Shown here in pieces: positions 27,149-37,547 of a stretch of DNA of 64,000 bases (the stretch's first letter is position 1; every line of letters begins with the position of its first letter). A program made the translations under genes and the position numbers. The notes under the pieces were generated by a model. It was not told the DNA's origin and did not search any database. It worked only from the letters and a program-made list of their open reading frames with translations. The DNA comes from Hypericum androsaemum (taxonomy: Eukaryota > Streptophyta > Magnoliopsida > Malpighiales > Hypericaceae): contig OZ023183.1 of the NCBI GenBank assembly GCA_963995505.1, positions 18,224,671-18,288,670 of the forward strand. The letters run 5' to 3'.

Positions 27149-27744
27149 CAATTGAAAACCTGCTATTCATTGATCAATCTGCTACGCCAAATAACAATAA
27201 GAGAAGTTTTGTTCGGTCGGGGAGGAGGAGGACGATTATCCCTTTTCGGTGCCTACTAACGTTACCGCTCTGATCATTTAGCGCAACCGATTTGTATCTT
27301 GGAACTATAGAACTCGACCTGAATTAATCAGGAAAAAAAAAGATAACTAAGAAGCAAGAGGATTCCAAAACAGAGGAAGATGTGTTGATAGGTAAATAAC
27401 GGGGAGAAAAAATCACATGACATGGGAACCAAAAGAGCCAAACAAATCGTAAAGGTAAAAAGATCGAGATGAGGCAAAGAGGATAGAGAATGGCGAGTGG
27501 AGATGGGAAGGGAAAGGAGGGAATCGGCGGGGGAGGGGAGAGTATATTGAGTTTAGGTTAATTAGGTAGTGTATCAAATACCAAATTTTATCCTTTGAAT
27601 AAGATCATTAAATTTGGACCATTAGATCTACAAAATATTTTTTTCGATCATATTGAATAGTCCAAATTTAGTCTATACCATATAAATATATTTTATGTAA
27701 TATCCGCTAAATCTAAATCCATCAAACACCGGTCCATGAAACTG

Positions 27745-28664
27745 AGGTTATTATTCATTGAATGTGCAAAGGGGAGAGAGAGAGAGTCCCATGTGACTTG
27801 AAGGCAGAGACTTTGACGCAGCAGCTGGGCCCACTCCCACCCTCCCACCTTCCCCCTTCCTTCTCTCTCTCTTTCTTTACTCCAATGTTACGACTTTTGC
27901 ATTAAAAGAAGTTAAAGGTCAACTCTCCACCTCACTGTCCCCAACCAAAAACCCCCCAATCTCTCTCTCTCTCTAATCAAACGACTTTTAAAAACAGTCA
28001 TGAATCCAACGGCCCATCTTCTCTTTCCCTTTTGACCTTATTCCGCCTTACACAGTCTCCAACGGGTTTTTTTCCCAGTTTCACTTTCACTTTTTCCCCA
28101 TTGAAACGGCGGTCAACATGTTGACAAGATTCGCCACGTGGTGGTTTCTGATTGGACAAAGGGTCTGACGACAACACCCCAGAGAGGACAGGTCCACTAA
28201 AAGACCATTTCTCCTCCTCTCTCTTGTTTTGTTTTCGTAATTGGACTAATTTCAAGAGAAAATATTCTTAACAAATATTTAATGTACAAAATTTAAATAT
28301 TTGTTTGTTAACTCCTATCTCTTGTCGAGATGTCTTGATATATGAGCAATAGATGGAAGAAGATTGGAAAAATACAACACAGCTTTGACCTCTCCCTCTC
28401 TATGTCTGTTCCACCCCACCACTTTCTTCCCATTCTTTTATGCTATTTATTCCCCTCTTTCGCTTTTTTCTAAATTTCTCCTCACCAAAACTACAATCTT
28501 TCTTTCTATTCCGTTGGATCTATTATTACCTTCTCTTCTCCCAGGCTTCTTCCTCCACTCCACACCGCCTATAAGTCCCAAGCCCCCCCCTCTCTCTCTC
28601 TTACTTGCCCACAAAGGAGGAAAAACAAAGGGAGCAAAAAGAAGAGAGGCAAAAAAAATTAATA
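27745..28664 (+). promoter_or_regulatory. WRKY gene promoter with W boxes and a G box
   Basis: Upstream of the WRKY start are several W-box cores (TTGAC or GTCAA): 27813-27817, 27918-27922, 28032-28036, the palindromic pair GGTCAACATGTTGAC at 28111-28125, and 28385-28389. A perfect G box, CCACGTGG, lies at 28134-28141, nine bases from the palindrome. W boxes are the binding sites of WRKY proteins and G boxes bind bHLH/bZIP factors, so auto- or cross-regulation by WRKYs is plausible. Pyrimidine-rich tracts at 27856-27975 and 28430-28600 probably lie in the promoter and leader. Confidence 0.7.
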
Positions 28665-29835
28665 ATGGCGGTGGAGCTAATGATGGGCTACTCGGGAGAC
28701 ACTTTCTCTTCCAAGATGCAAGAAACCGCCGTTAAAGAAGCCGCTTCAGCTGGGATCCAGAGCGTTGAAGAGTTCATCAAGCTGCTTCAACAAAAGGAGC
28801 CCCAACAACAACAAAAGTACTTTCATGAAGACAACAACATTAAAGATGTCACCGACGTTGTCGTGAACAACTTCAGAAAGGTCATTTCTTTATTGGGTCG
28901 GACCAACCGAACCGGCCACGCCAGATTCCGGCGAGCTCCGGTGTCTCAGCCGAAGCAGGAGCCGGAGGCGGCAACCCCCGTTAGGGATCCGGCTCCGAGC
29001 ATCAAACCGCAGCAAGTCTCCGCCTTTAAGGTGTACAATCCGACCCCGGTCCACCGCCTCCCTCCCTTACCCACTGGACACCTCCACCAGCCGCCAAAGG
29101 CTGCTCCTCCTCCGGGGACTATTAACTTCTCGAGCTCCTCTCCGGCGACCTCCTTCATGTCCTCGCTAACCGGCGACACGGAGGGCAGCCTCCAGCGGTC
29201 GATGTCCTCTTCCGGGTTCCAGTTCACCCATCCCTCCTCCGGGAAGCCGCCCCTGTCGTCTTCCTCCCTCAAGCGGAAGTGCAGCTCCATGGACGATTCT
29301 GCCCTCAAGTGTGGCTCCTCCCACGGGAGATGCCATTGCTCTAAGAAAAGGTCAGCCCTTTGACCCCTTTTTTTTAATCGCCTAAAGCTACGAACTTTAT
29401 TATTTCTATTTTGGTATTAAAAAAGGGTTGTTAATTAAATCAGGAAATCGAGGATGAAGAGAGTAGTTAGGGTTCCGGCGATTAGCAGCAAGATGGCTGA
29501 TATCCCTCCTGATGATTATTCCTGGAGAAAGTACGGTCAGAAGCCAATTAAAGGATCTCCACATCCAAGGTATACTATATCCTCGCTCGGTCAGTTTCCA
29601 TATCGGAAATTGTCATATTTTTAATTTCGCTTCGGCGATAACTAATTAAATTTTTGTGTGTTATTTTAGGGGTTATTACAAGTGTAGTAGTGTAAGAGGA
29701 TGCCCGGCGAGGAAACATGTGGAGAGAGCGCTGGACGATTCGATGATGCTCATCGTAACCTACGAGGGCGACCACAACCACTCCCGTTCGGTCGACGATC
29801 CTCCTCCGTCCACGTTGATCCTCGAGTCATCTTGA
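28665..29835 (+). CDS. Group IId WRKY transcription factor
   Basis: Exons are 28665-29350, 29444-29569 and 29670-29835: 978 nt, 325 aa. The start is the [14 protein letters not shown] typical of the WRKY7/11/15/17 subgroup. An upstream in-frame ATG at 28605 lies in leader sequence and was not used. The calmodulin-binding C motif with HARF lies at 65-92 ([13 protein letters not shown] then [11 protein letters not shown]) and contains three extra residues (GRT) compared with the usual form. A Ser-rich region follows, then the Cys/His zinc cluster (CHCSKKRKSRMKR). The WRKY domain spans about 252-308, with WRKYGQK at 256-262 and zinc ligands C276, C282, H306 and H308 (C-X5-C-X23-H-X-H). The second intron splits the domain after PHPR, the conserved R-type position. 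It is a nuclear factor binding W boxes, usually in defence or senescence networks; that role is inferred from the subgroup. Confidence 0.95.
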
Positions 29836-30405
29836 GAAGGGCAAAAAGGTCAAATGGAGCTGGATCCGACGGCTGAGAACGGGTCTCGCCCCTGTCCGGT
29901 CATAAAGCTAATCAAACAAGGGAGAGAGAAGTGAATCGGAAGGAAATGCCTTTGGGAGGACAGAGCTCGAAGTCAACGAGGAAGAGGGCTAAAATTGGGT
30001 TTTTACGCTGGAAGAGAAAAAAAGTTGTGTTGGAATTGAACTCCTTTGTTTAGCGGTTTCCTCTCAGCTTAGGAAATGGGACCCAATTGAAAGAGAAAAC
30101 AGTACAATGATGAAATATATAATTTAATGTAGGACGGGATTTGGTGGGTTTGTCTATTTTGGGTCGTCTTGTTTGCTTTTTTTATGGCCTGTACATATTA
30201 CTAGATTTCTGCCTTTATTTGCATTATTTAATTTTGTTTACCTATTTCGGATTTTACAAATGAGATGTGATATGATATTATTTAAATGCTCATATGGTGG
30301 TGGATATTGCAAGGTTGCCCACTTGAATTTGTTCCAAATGTGTCTCTTCAAGAAAAATTATTCCAATCTCCCACTTATGGTCAATGGGATGACAAGGATT
30401 TTAAT

Positions 30406-30436
<31 letters not shown>

Positions 30437-30483
30437 TTACTTTTTATGGGATGGTTGACTCTTGGTGCCTAATGGCTTGGCCT
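29836..30483. other. 3' flank of the WRKY gene
   Basis: The first 200-300 bases are probably 3' untranslated region. A (GA)n run of about 26 bases lies near 30406-30432. No other gene is supported. Confidence 0.45.
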
Positions 30484-30486
30484 TTA

Positions 30487-31149
30487 GACTACCCACATCA
30501 GCAATCCATCCAATCCAGGTCACGGAATAAATTATTAATTTCTCTCTCTTCTATACCCAATTCCTATCCAATCCAATCCACTTACATATTTTCTACCCAC
30601 ATCAGCAACCCAGTTCACAGAATAAATAATTAATTTCTCTCTCATCCACATATTATCTACTTTGATTTGTTTAGATTAAAATTATATATTACGAAAATAA
30701 TTATATTTTCAATAACACGATTAAATATTGTGATTAAGTCATAAAATTACAAAAGTAAAATTTGGAATACTAAATTAGATAAAAATAATTCATAAATTGT
30801 GATTATGTAGTGAAAGAAGAGAGAATTTTAGATGGTATATGCAAATATGTTAACATTTGACTCTATTTATAGAGATACAAAATTAAATTATTTTTTAAAT
30901 TTATTGCTAAAGATAAGCTAACCACAAAAATTTTATCCGAATAAATCTATTTTTACGAATAATATTATGCCAAGTGGAAATAACTAGATAGTTAGATAAT
31001 TAAAAAAAAAAAACCAGCCAATCCGCTCGGGAGCGGCTGGCCAATCCGCTCGGCCGAGCGGAAATCAATTGCCCCCCCTTTTTTTTAAAAAAAAAAAATT
31101 AATTAAATATTGGGCCGAGCGCTCGGCTCGGCCCCTGATGTACATAGTC
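30487..31149. mobile_element. PIF/Harbinger-like (TTA TSD) element, copy 1
   Basis: A 663-bp element flanked by TTA on both sides (30484-30486, 31150-31152), with inverted termini GACTACCCACATC and GATGTACATAGTC. The left subterminal region contains two direct copies of a block running ACCCACATCAGCAA through GGAATAAATTATTAATTTCTCTC. The GC-rich right part (31015-31135) has CGCTCGGCCGAGCGG-type inverted repeats. The 3-bp TTA TSD fits PIF/Harbinger/Tourist-like elements. It has no coding capacity. Confidence 0.72.
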
Positions 31150-31402
31150 TTAGATGCTCGGAGGTGGATGGAGTTTGATAAGACTTTGAGGAGAGAGATT
31201 AGTAGGTTTTTCGGAGGGGGTATTTGTCTGTCATTGATTTTATTCGCTTATCCATATAATTATTCCACGATAATGATTATGATTTTCAAAGTGTTATTAA
31301 CAATAAATTGACCACATTTTTTTTTGCAATTCAAAATATTCAAACATTTATTAGATCAACTAGATTTTTGTGGATTTGGGGAGAATCTCTGAGGTTGTAA
31401 AC

Positions 31403-32590
31403 TTTGGATTTGGATTCAGGGGGACTACATAAAAATCATCCCCATGGTATGGACTAAATATGGGTCTTTAAATTTGATCAAATTCTTTTTTTACGGATCT
31501 GATGGTCATAATCTGTTGAGGGTATTTTCGAGTTTTTATCCAAACATACTCATTAGGGTTCCACCTTTTTCTATATAATCCCACAAAAAAAATATAATCC
31601 CCCCTTCCACCGACCTTCCACCCCACCCCCCCGCCCCCAATCTTTTCTAACCAATTTCAACATCGACAACCTTGATTTATTCACTAATTACCAAAAACCT
31701 ATCTTCGCTGAATTTTAATTGTCTGCCATGGGAGAGGAGGCCGAAGATGGAGGGGACGACGTTGAGGGCTACGAAGGATGAACACTACCTACCAAGGAGT
31801 TGGCGAACCGATTAAGCTGGATTCCCCCTTTTTTCGTCGAATCGGTAACCCTAATCCTAAATCGAAGTCGAGAAAAGCGAGGAGGAGATGGATCGAGCAG
31901 ATTTTTTTCTTTCTGGGTTGGGTGAATCGTGTGGAATTCTATCGAGATGCATAATGCTTCAAACCAAAAACCTATCTTCGCTGAATTTTAATTCCTGTTC
32001 AAACCAAAAACCTATCTTCCCAAAATTGACTTTTTTTACAGATCTGATGGTCAGAATCTGTTGAGGGTAATATCTTCTTTCGAATAAAAAAATTTCTAGA
32101 TGAATGACACCAATATTAAAGTAGAATGATACCAATATCCTATAACGATGATACCAATATTCGAGAAGAATGAAACCAATACATTCAAATGGTATACATT
32201 TTTACTTATAATGGGATACCAATATTGGAGAAGATAAAAACCAATATCACGGTGGAATGAAACCAATATCATAGAAGAATGAAACCAATATCCGAGAAGA
32301 TGGAAACCAATATCATAGTAGAATAAAACCAATATCATAATAGAATGAAGCCAATAACATAGAAGATGGAAACCAATATCATAGTAGAATGAAACCAATA
32401 TCATAGTAGAATGAAACCAATATCCGAGAAAATAGAAACTAATATTCTCATACTTGTATTTCCATAATTTGTATTATTTTACTGATATTTTTTTTAATTT
32501 TTTTAATTATTGTATTTTCAATATTGCTCCTATCCCTTTCAGTGGAGATTACCTATGTCCCCACTGAATTTGAACCCGTAAACTTTTGGA
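31403..32590. mobile_element. GGGGAC-terminus element, copy 2, with minisatellite
   Basis: The left end (TTGGATTCAGGGGGACTAC) and right end (GTCCCCACTGAATTTGAACC) are inverted repeats of about 35-40 bp. The block GATCTGATGGTC..AATCTGTTGAGGGTA occurs twice inside (about 31495 and 32041), and another internal block (CAAACCAAAAACCTATCTTC) is also duplicated. The ATATTGG minisatellite occupies 32100-32440. A short GC-richer patch (31728-31900) encodes MGEEAEDGGDDVEGYEG before a stop and could be another captured fragment. The exact insertion boundary is uncertain. Confidence 0.68.
32100..32440. repeat. ATATTGG minisatellite, locus 2 (inverted)
   Basis: About 16 units of 20-22 bp, consensus near GAAACCAATATCATAGTAGAAT, the reverse complement of the locus-1 unit. 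Confidence 0.92.
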
Positions 32591-32789
32591 GGGCTCATCC
32601 TCATAAATGTGACCGACCTAAACTAAAGGGATTAAATTCAAAGTCAAAGTGTCCGGTTGGGAGTTATCATTATTGTTCCCCACTTTATTTTTATGCGATT
32701 TTCAATGCTAGTGCGAAGCGCATCACCAGCCTCTATAGTTGGTCGTTCTAAACCTTCGGTGATATAATAATTTTACGGAGATTAAAAAA

Positions 32790-34026
32790 AGATAAATTAT
32801 GTTCAGGTCCTTGTAGTTTGGTTTCCCTCCCTCTCGGGTTCCTGTGTTTGTAAAATCTTTGTTGACGTCTTCCATGTTTGGTTTTAGAAACTCTCGGGTC
32901 CCTCACTGACGTCATGAGTCCTTTTTTCATTTTTGGTCATGGAAATGAACAAAATGCCTTAAAAAAAAAATAAAAAAAACTTACCTTCTTCGACCTCTTG
33001 AACTTCAAGAACACCAAGAACACAATCGAAGATAATTAATCGAAGTCAACTTCACCGACGACATCGAAGAGTTCACCAAAATTTGGATAATTAATCGAAG
33101 AACCGAAATTCAAATGAACCGGAGAAGCTTCGATCTTTCTAGTGACTTCGCCGTCACCAATTCTGGAACTCTCCTCTCCACCGCCTGCCCCTTCTATATA
33201 TCAACATTTTTCTGTCGTATTTTTTCCGCATAAACTATAATTTTATAGCAAAATATTACACTCTCGATTCTCACTTAACGAATTCGGAGGCAGCTTAGAG
33301 CAATCATTGTAGACTTGTCGTTTGACCAGAGGCAAAAGAGGTTGAGGAGGATGAGCTCGGTGGTGCCCCCATCGACATCCTGGCCAGCGCCCCTGCTCTA
33401 ACATCCAACTGAAAAGGAGGAGGCAACCGGTCAAGGGTTCAAGGATTTCTGGGAGAGAGAGAAAAGGAGGAGGCGATCGGTCGTTGAAGTTAATTAGATT
33501 TGACGGTGGCGGAGGGAGAGAGCGAAGAAACAGGCACAGTTGGCATCGGGGTTCGATTGGGTCACCGTCGACGTCCTCTTTGCCGGCTCGTCGTCGGCGA
33601 CCTCACCGTCGGCTCGTCATCGGTGTCTTCATTAAAGGTGAACCTTCCAGGTCGATTGGACGTTCAGAAATCGACTGTGAGGTACTGAAATCGACAGTGA
33701 GACCCGACGGGCGAACCCGACCTTGGTCAGATCTGGTTTCGATTAATTAATTTTGTTGGTTTCGATTTGGTTTGATTTTTATTTTTGTTAGGGAAGAAGA
33801 AGAAGAAGGATAATCAAAGGAAGAAGATGAACATTGAGTTTTTTTGTTTTTTTAAAAGAGTGTTTAAGTAATTTCAATGACAAAAAAAAAAAGTGGATAT
33901 GACGTCAGCGAGAGGGACCCAATAGTTTCTAAAATCAAACACGGAGGACGTCAGTATGAATTTTAGAAATTTAGGGATCCGAAAGGAAGGAAAACTAAAC
34001 TACATGGACGTGAGCATAATTTGCCC
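32790..34026. mobile_element. Mutator-like foldback element (1.24 kb)
   Basis: The left arm (32790 to about 32935) reads AAATTATGTTCAGGTCCTTG, with TGACGTCTTCCATGTTTGG and TTTTAGAAACTCTCGGGTCCC inside. The right arm (about 33893-34026) is its inverted copy, with GGGACCCAATAGTTTCTAAAA and ATGGACGTGAGCATAATTTGCCC. Both arms contain TGACGTCA-like palindromes. The interior has a GC-rich patch (33490-33740) with no recognised protein. The flanking A-rich 9-mers do not give a clean TSD. Confidence 0.75.
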
Positions 34027-34913
34027 AAAAAACAATTAGCATTTTGTACTTTATCCGTTCAAAATACATAGGTAACTGAAATGTAAGTTTATTAAAATGT
34101 CAAGGATTCAATCGTCAAATTCTGAAATGTTTTATTACAATGCAAAATTCTAATTTATCGTAGTTCTAAAGATTGCTAACGGTTTTTTGGTAAGTAATTT
34201 TTTATTTATTTTTGTTGGGAGATTGCGATCGTCGCCTCATTAAAATCTTATCACGATAAATTTCGATGAAAAAAAAGATTGCAATATAAAAGAGTAGCGA
34301 ATTGACGTTGATATTGTTAAATTTAATTCTATACCGTAATAGACCAGCCTAATTACATAATTTCTCAAAATCTAGTAGATAGCTATGCAATTCACCTGAC
34401 AGGCAATTGCATTCAAATCTTACTACTAAAAGGACCTCCCGTACATAGCCCCTTTAGTTACACACGTGGACTCCATTCAAGTCCCTTTAATTCTTGCTAA
34501 CTGTCTATATTGTAAAATAAGTAAATAAAAATATAAGTTTGGTTCTTTCTCATTTTTTCATAATTTTAAACTTAAAAGTTGTAGTATCCCGGATACCAAA
34601 TAAACAAATGGAAATTGATGAGCTGACCCTAAATATGGACTGGGCTAATGGAAATTGCTGGCCGACATCATCTACGTGGGCCTTACAATCTTCAAGGTGG
34701 AGAACATGGGCCTGTTACGCTTTACTACCCGACACAGCTTGGGCCTGTTTATCTTCAGTCGGAAATGGGGAGCTTGGGCCATTTATTTTTGCTCTCCATT
34801 TAAAAGCTGTGAAAAATACCAATTGTTCAAAAACATAATCATTCTTTTTGGTGAATCTTTGTTATCGAGAACCGAACATCGTCCAACTCTATCTAGTGAT
34901 ATTTTTTTCAATT
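34027..34913. other. Intergenic, no gene recognised
   Basis: AT-rich spacer without supported features. Confidence 0.4.
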
Positions 34914-34930
34914 ATGTATTCTTCATTCGT

Positions 34931-35033
34931 TTTTTTAAGATAAATTAATACACCATGATATTGCCAATGTTTGAACCTTGGACCTCTTAGATATTTACAA
35001 CGCCTTGTGCCGTTGGACTACAAGCCCTTTGGC
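34931..35033 (-). mobile_element. tRNA-derived SINE, copy 2
   Basis: A 103-bp minus-strand element flanked by the perfect 17-bp TSD ATGTATTCTTCATTCGT (34914-34930, 35034-35050). On the minus strand it starts GCCAAAGGGCTTGTAGTCC, with an A-box-like TAGTCCAACGGCA and a canonical B box GGTTCAAAC, and it ends in poly(A). The length and Pol III boxes fit a short plant SINE. Confidence 0.92.
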
Positions 35034-35356
35034 ATGTATTCTTCATTCGTAAAACTTGAACTTTCTTATAGAAATCCAAGTCGCTTACCTAGTTAACATC
35101 CATCGGTATACTTTGGGAGGTGTGTTCCCTCTGCTGCTATTGCTTCGTATTGCTTGCTACCCACTTTTGCAGGTTTTGGAGCCGAGGCTGATGTGCGAAT
35201 CATGGCAGGTCTGGATTTGGAAATTTCACAACTCTGCTTTGATGTGACTTTTCTAACTGCAATTCATCCTCTTGATGATGAAAGTTCAGGGTGTGCAACT
35301 TCCTTGCACCTTGTTGATGTTGGCTCCTCTAATGTGAAGTTCCTAGTTGCGTCTTT

Positions 35357-36914
35357 TTTTTAATAAGTAAAGTATATTAATCATCAAAAAGATCTCCAAG
35401 AAGCTTACAACCACGAGATACAACCTTCAAGAAATCAGATAGAACCTATCAAAGTAGAAAACCTACAAGATAAAACCTATCTAATTCGAGACGTCCCACG
35501 CCACAAGGAAGGCCATAGACCAACCAAACACCCATCAAAAAGTCAAGGGAGATCAAAAGACCAAGGATGAGAGATCCCATAAGCCGCCTCCTTAATTGCG
35601 CGGAGGATATGGGAATGGAGGCGCCGCCAGCTGAAGCCCCCGAGCGACCGGTCGTCCCCTCGGAGAACGACGTGGACCACCAGAACCACGGGGACCAAAC
35701 CGTTCCCAACTCCCTCCTCCCCTGCGAGGACGGGAAGCTCGAGGTCGAGGCAAGCGAAGAGGTGAACGGAGATGAAGTTCGAGGGGTTCTGGAAGTTATC
35801 GCATCCACCGGGAAGTTCTGGCATGATTGGAACAAATTGAAGGCCATGTTATCTTTTCAGCTGAAGCAGGTATTGTCGGAGTACCCTGATGTAAAGCTGA
35901 ATGATGAAGAGCAGCATGCTTCATTAGGTGAGACATATGCAGAGCTGTTCAATAGACTCGATCAAGCCCTTCATAGTTTTGAAGAAGGCCCTCCTTTTAC
36001 TCTACAGAGGCTCTGCGAGATCCTATTATCTGCCAGAACCATGTATGTTAATCTCTCAAAGCTTGCTTTAGCACTGGAAAAGAACTTGTTGGTAACATCA
36101 ACGTTGACTGTCTGTACCGATCCCTATCCACAAACGCTGCAAAGGCCGGATGAGTCAGAGAAGTTGAGCGAAGAGTCACAGTTGCCTTCTGTTTCAGTGG
36201 AAAATGGTGTGGAAACCGTGGAGGCAGACAGGAACGAAATTATGGCCGAGGTGGAGGAGGGTGATATTGATGACAGTATGACCATTGACATGGAAGCTTT
36301 CGAGGACATAGTTGCATCAGCAGACACAAATTCTATGCCGGCTGAAAACTCTTGAGACGAGTCCGGTCCAATTGGTTGATACAACGGCTTCTTCCGAGCT
36401 CGTCAGCACGCATGTTGGCTCCTTGCTCAAGTAAATGAGTGCGCGCCTGAATGCTGCATCCATTCAGGAATAGTTTTCCTCTCCTACTATATAGTCTGCA
36501 GGCTCACGCTGTCGATGAATTCCGACACATTCTTCTTCGTGGAATGTGAGTAACTTAAAATGGAATGAAAGAACTGTGTTGCTTTATGTCTGGTTGCAAT
36601 GGTTTCTTCGTGGGAATGATTCTTTGATATTACTTCAAAAAAAAAAATCGCGCGGAGGATAAAAGAAGCGTCCTCCTCCCAAGAAAATCCCGCAATGATA
36701 GCAAGACACCACACCTCTGCCGACAGTGCTTCGCGAAGAGCATCCTCATTCGAATCCAAACTCGCCAAAATCGAGGGGAGGCAAAGCTCCATCTCCGGCT
36801 TCGAAGCTGGATTTACCTTCACTTTTGGAATTGAAGGTTGCAAAAGAGCGGCGAATTTACTGGTCAGCTTCCAAACACGGATGCTAGAACAGATCAGAGT
36901 CATCAAGTGACTCC
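35357..36914 (-). mobile_element. LINE fragment, itself split by a retrogene
   Basis: A minus-strand LINE tail (3' poly(A) seen as a T run at 35353-35361) flanked by the 12-bp TSD AGTTGCGTCTTT (35345-35356, 36915-36926). With the retrogene removed, the minus-strand frame reads through AGFSWEEDASFILRAIKEAA across the junction, an RNase H-like C-terminal segment, followed by about 200 bp of 3' untranslated sequence. The element is 5'-truncated; it contributes 35357-35609 and 36662-36914 of this span. Confidence 0.8.
35609..36355 (+). CDS. PPP4R2-like protein phosphatase 4 regulatory subunit, intronless retrocopy
   Basis: The uninterrupted frame encodes 248 aa from ATG 35609 (MGMEAPPAEA) or 246 aa from ATG 35615 (MEAPPAEA, which I think is the ancestral start). 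The same frame also extends into LINE sequence as far as 35567. The PPP4R2 domain is evident in FWHDWNKLKAMLSFQLKQVL, FTLQRLCEILLSARTMYVNL and SKLALALEKNLLVTSTL, followed by an acidic tail (EEGDIDDSMTIDMEAFEDIV). PPP4R2 binds the PP4 catalytic subunit in the nucleus and is linked to DNA-damage and splicing functions. A poly(A) run at 36637-36647 and a 12-bp TSD (GCGCGGAGGATA, 35598-35609 and 36650-36661) show that it arose by reverse transcription of an mRNA. No frame break is seen; expression is unknown. Confidence 0.9.
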   Translation: MGMEAPPAEAPERPVVPSENDVDHQNHGDQTVPNSLLPCEDGKLEVEASEEVNGDEVRGVLEVIASTGKFWHDWNKLKAMLSFQLKQVLSEYPDVKLNDEEQHASLGETYAELFNRLDQALHSFEEGPPFTLQRLCEILLSARTMYVNLSKLALALEKNLLVTSTLTVCTDPYPQTLQRPDESEKLSEESQLPSVSVENGVETVEADRNEIMAEVEEGDIDDSMTIDMEAFEDIVASADTNSMPAENS

Positions 36915-37547
36915 AGTTGCGTCTTTGGTGGTTCCGGAAGGGCTCTCTCTTACTGCACAAGTGGATGAAGTTGGTGTTTTGGTTTGCTGTGTGAAGGGTA
37001 CATCAATGTTGGAAGATGATGCAGTTGTGAACTGAAGCAATTGATGTTGCAGGTGTTGGAGAGCCTCCTGTTGTGGTTGCTGCAGCCCCAACCGTGGAAG
37101 GCCCTACTAGTTTAAAGTCGGCCTTCGATTCGGTGGCGAATGAGGTTAAACTTCGGAGTAGTGTGGAAGTTCAGCGGACAACGATAAGACCAAGTTCTCG
37201 GATTAGGAAATTGACGAGTAAAACAGTACTCTTAGATAGGTTATCAAAGGTCCTACCAAAACACCCACGGTTATCCCCCATATTTCACCTGGTTTAGTTG
37301 AGCGTGCTGCAGCTCGGGTAGCGGAATATGAAATCAAAACGATAATGATGGCAGATAATTTGGGTTGCACTTGGGCGGGTGAAATGCCTCAAGTTCTTAA
37401 GGACATCCGTGATGCAGCCAAGGATAATGACTAATCTAAAATTTTTAAGCCTCCGTGATTGATTACCTGGGTGTTTTGGAGCCAACCTTAATTGGATTTC
37501 GGGTATTCTTAGGTGGATATGGGGTTATGTACTTAGATAACTCTAAT

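Larger units (their letters stand above)
25810..27745 (-). mobile_element. GGGGAC-terminus element carrying minisatellite and captured GH28 fragment
   Basis: The left end (CTCAAATTCAATGGGGACATGGG) matches the inverted right end of the element at 31.4-32.6 kb. The right end, read inversely (TTACATAAAATATATTTATATGGTATAGACTAAATTTGG), matches that element's left end (CATAAAAATCATCCCCATGGTATGGACTAAATATGGG). Between them lie the ATATTGG minisatellite (26319-26880) and a fragment of a host polygalacturonase-like gene (26885-27148). Boundaries are approximate and I could not fix a TSD. The superfamily is unclear: the inverted ends exclude a Helitron, and the terminal CAGTGGGG would fit a hAT-like element. 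Confidence 0.65.
35056..37520 (+). other. Interrupted retroelement ORF1-like remnant (outer host sequence)
   Basis: The flanks 35140-35356 and 36927-37440 become continuous when the insertion at 35357-36914 and one TSD copy are removed, giving translated blocks such as LEISQLCFDVTFLTAIHPLD, VGSSNVKFLVAS and LVVPEGLSLTAQVDEVG. Later, in another frame, come AFDSVANEVKLRSSVEVQRT and VERAAARVAEYEIK. The character resembles the ORF1 (gag-like) region of a plant LINE leading towards an endonuclease start, but there are stops and frameshifts, and I cannot name the family with certainty. Confidence 0.45.

Noticed and set aside
25810..27745. Helitron as the gene-capturing element
   Set aside because: Helitrons lack inverted termini. 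Here the ends are inverted and the family is palindromic at its borders, with no TC..CTRR hairpin end seen.
33484..33750. Host gene in the GC-rich interior of the 32.8-34.0 kb foldback element
   Set aside because: Short frames only, no recognisable domain, and enclosed by the element's inverted arms.
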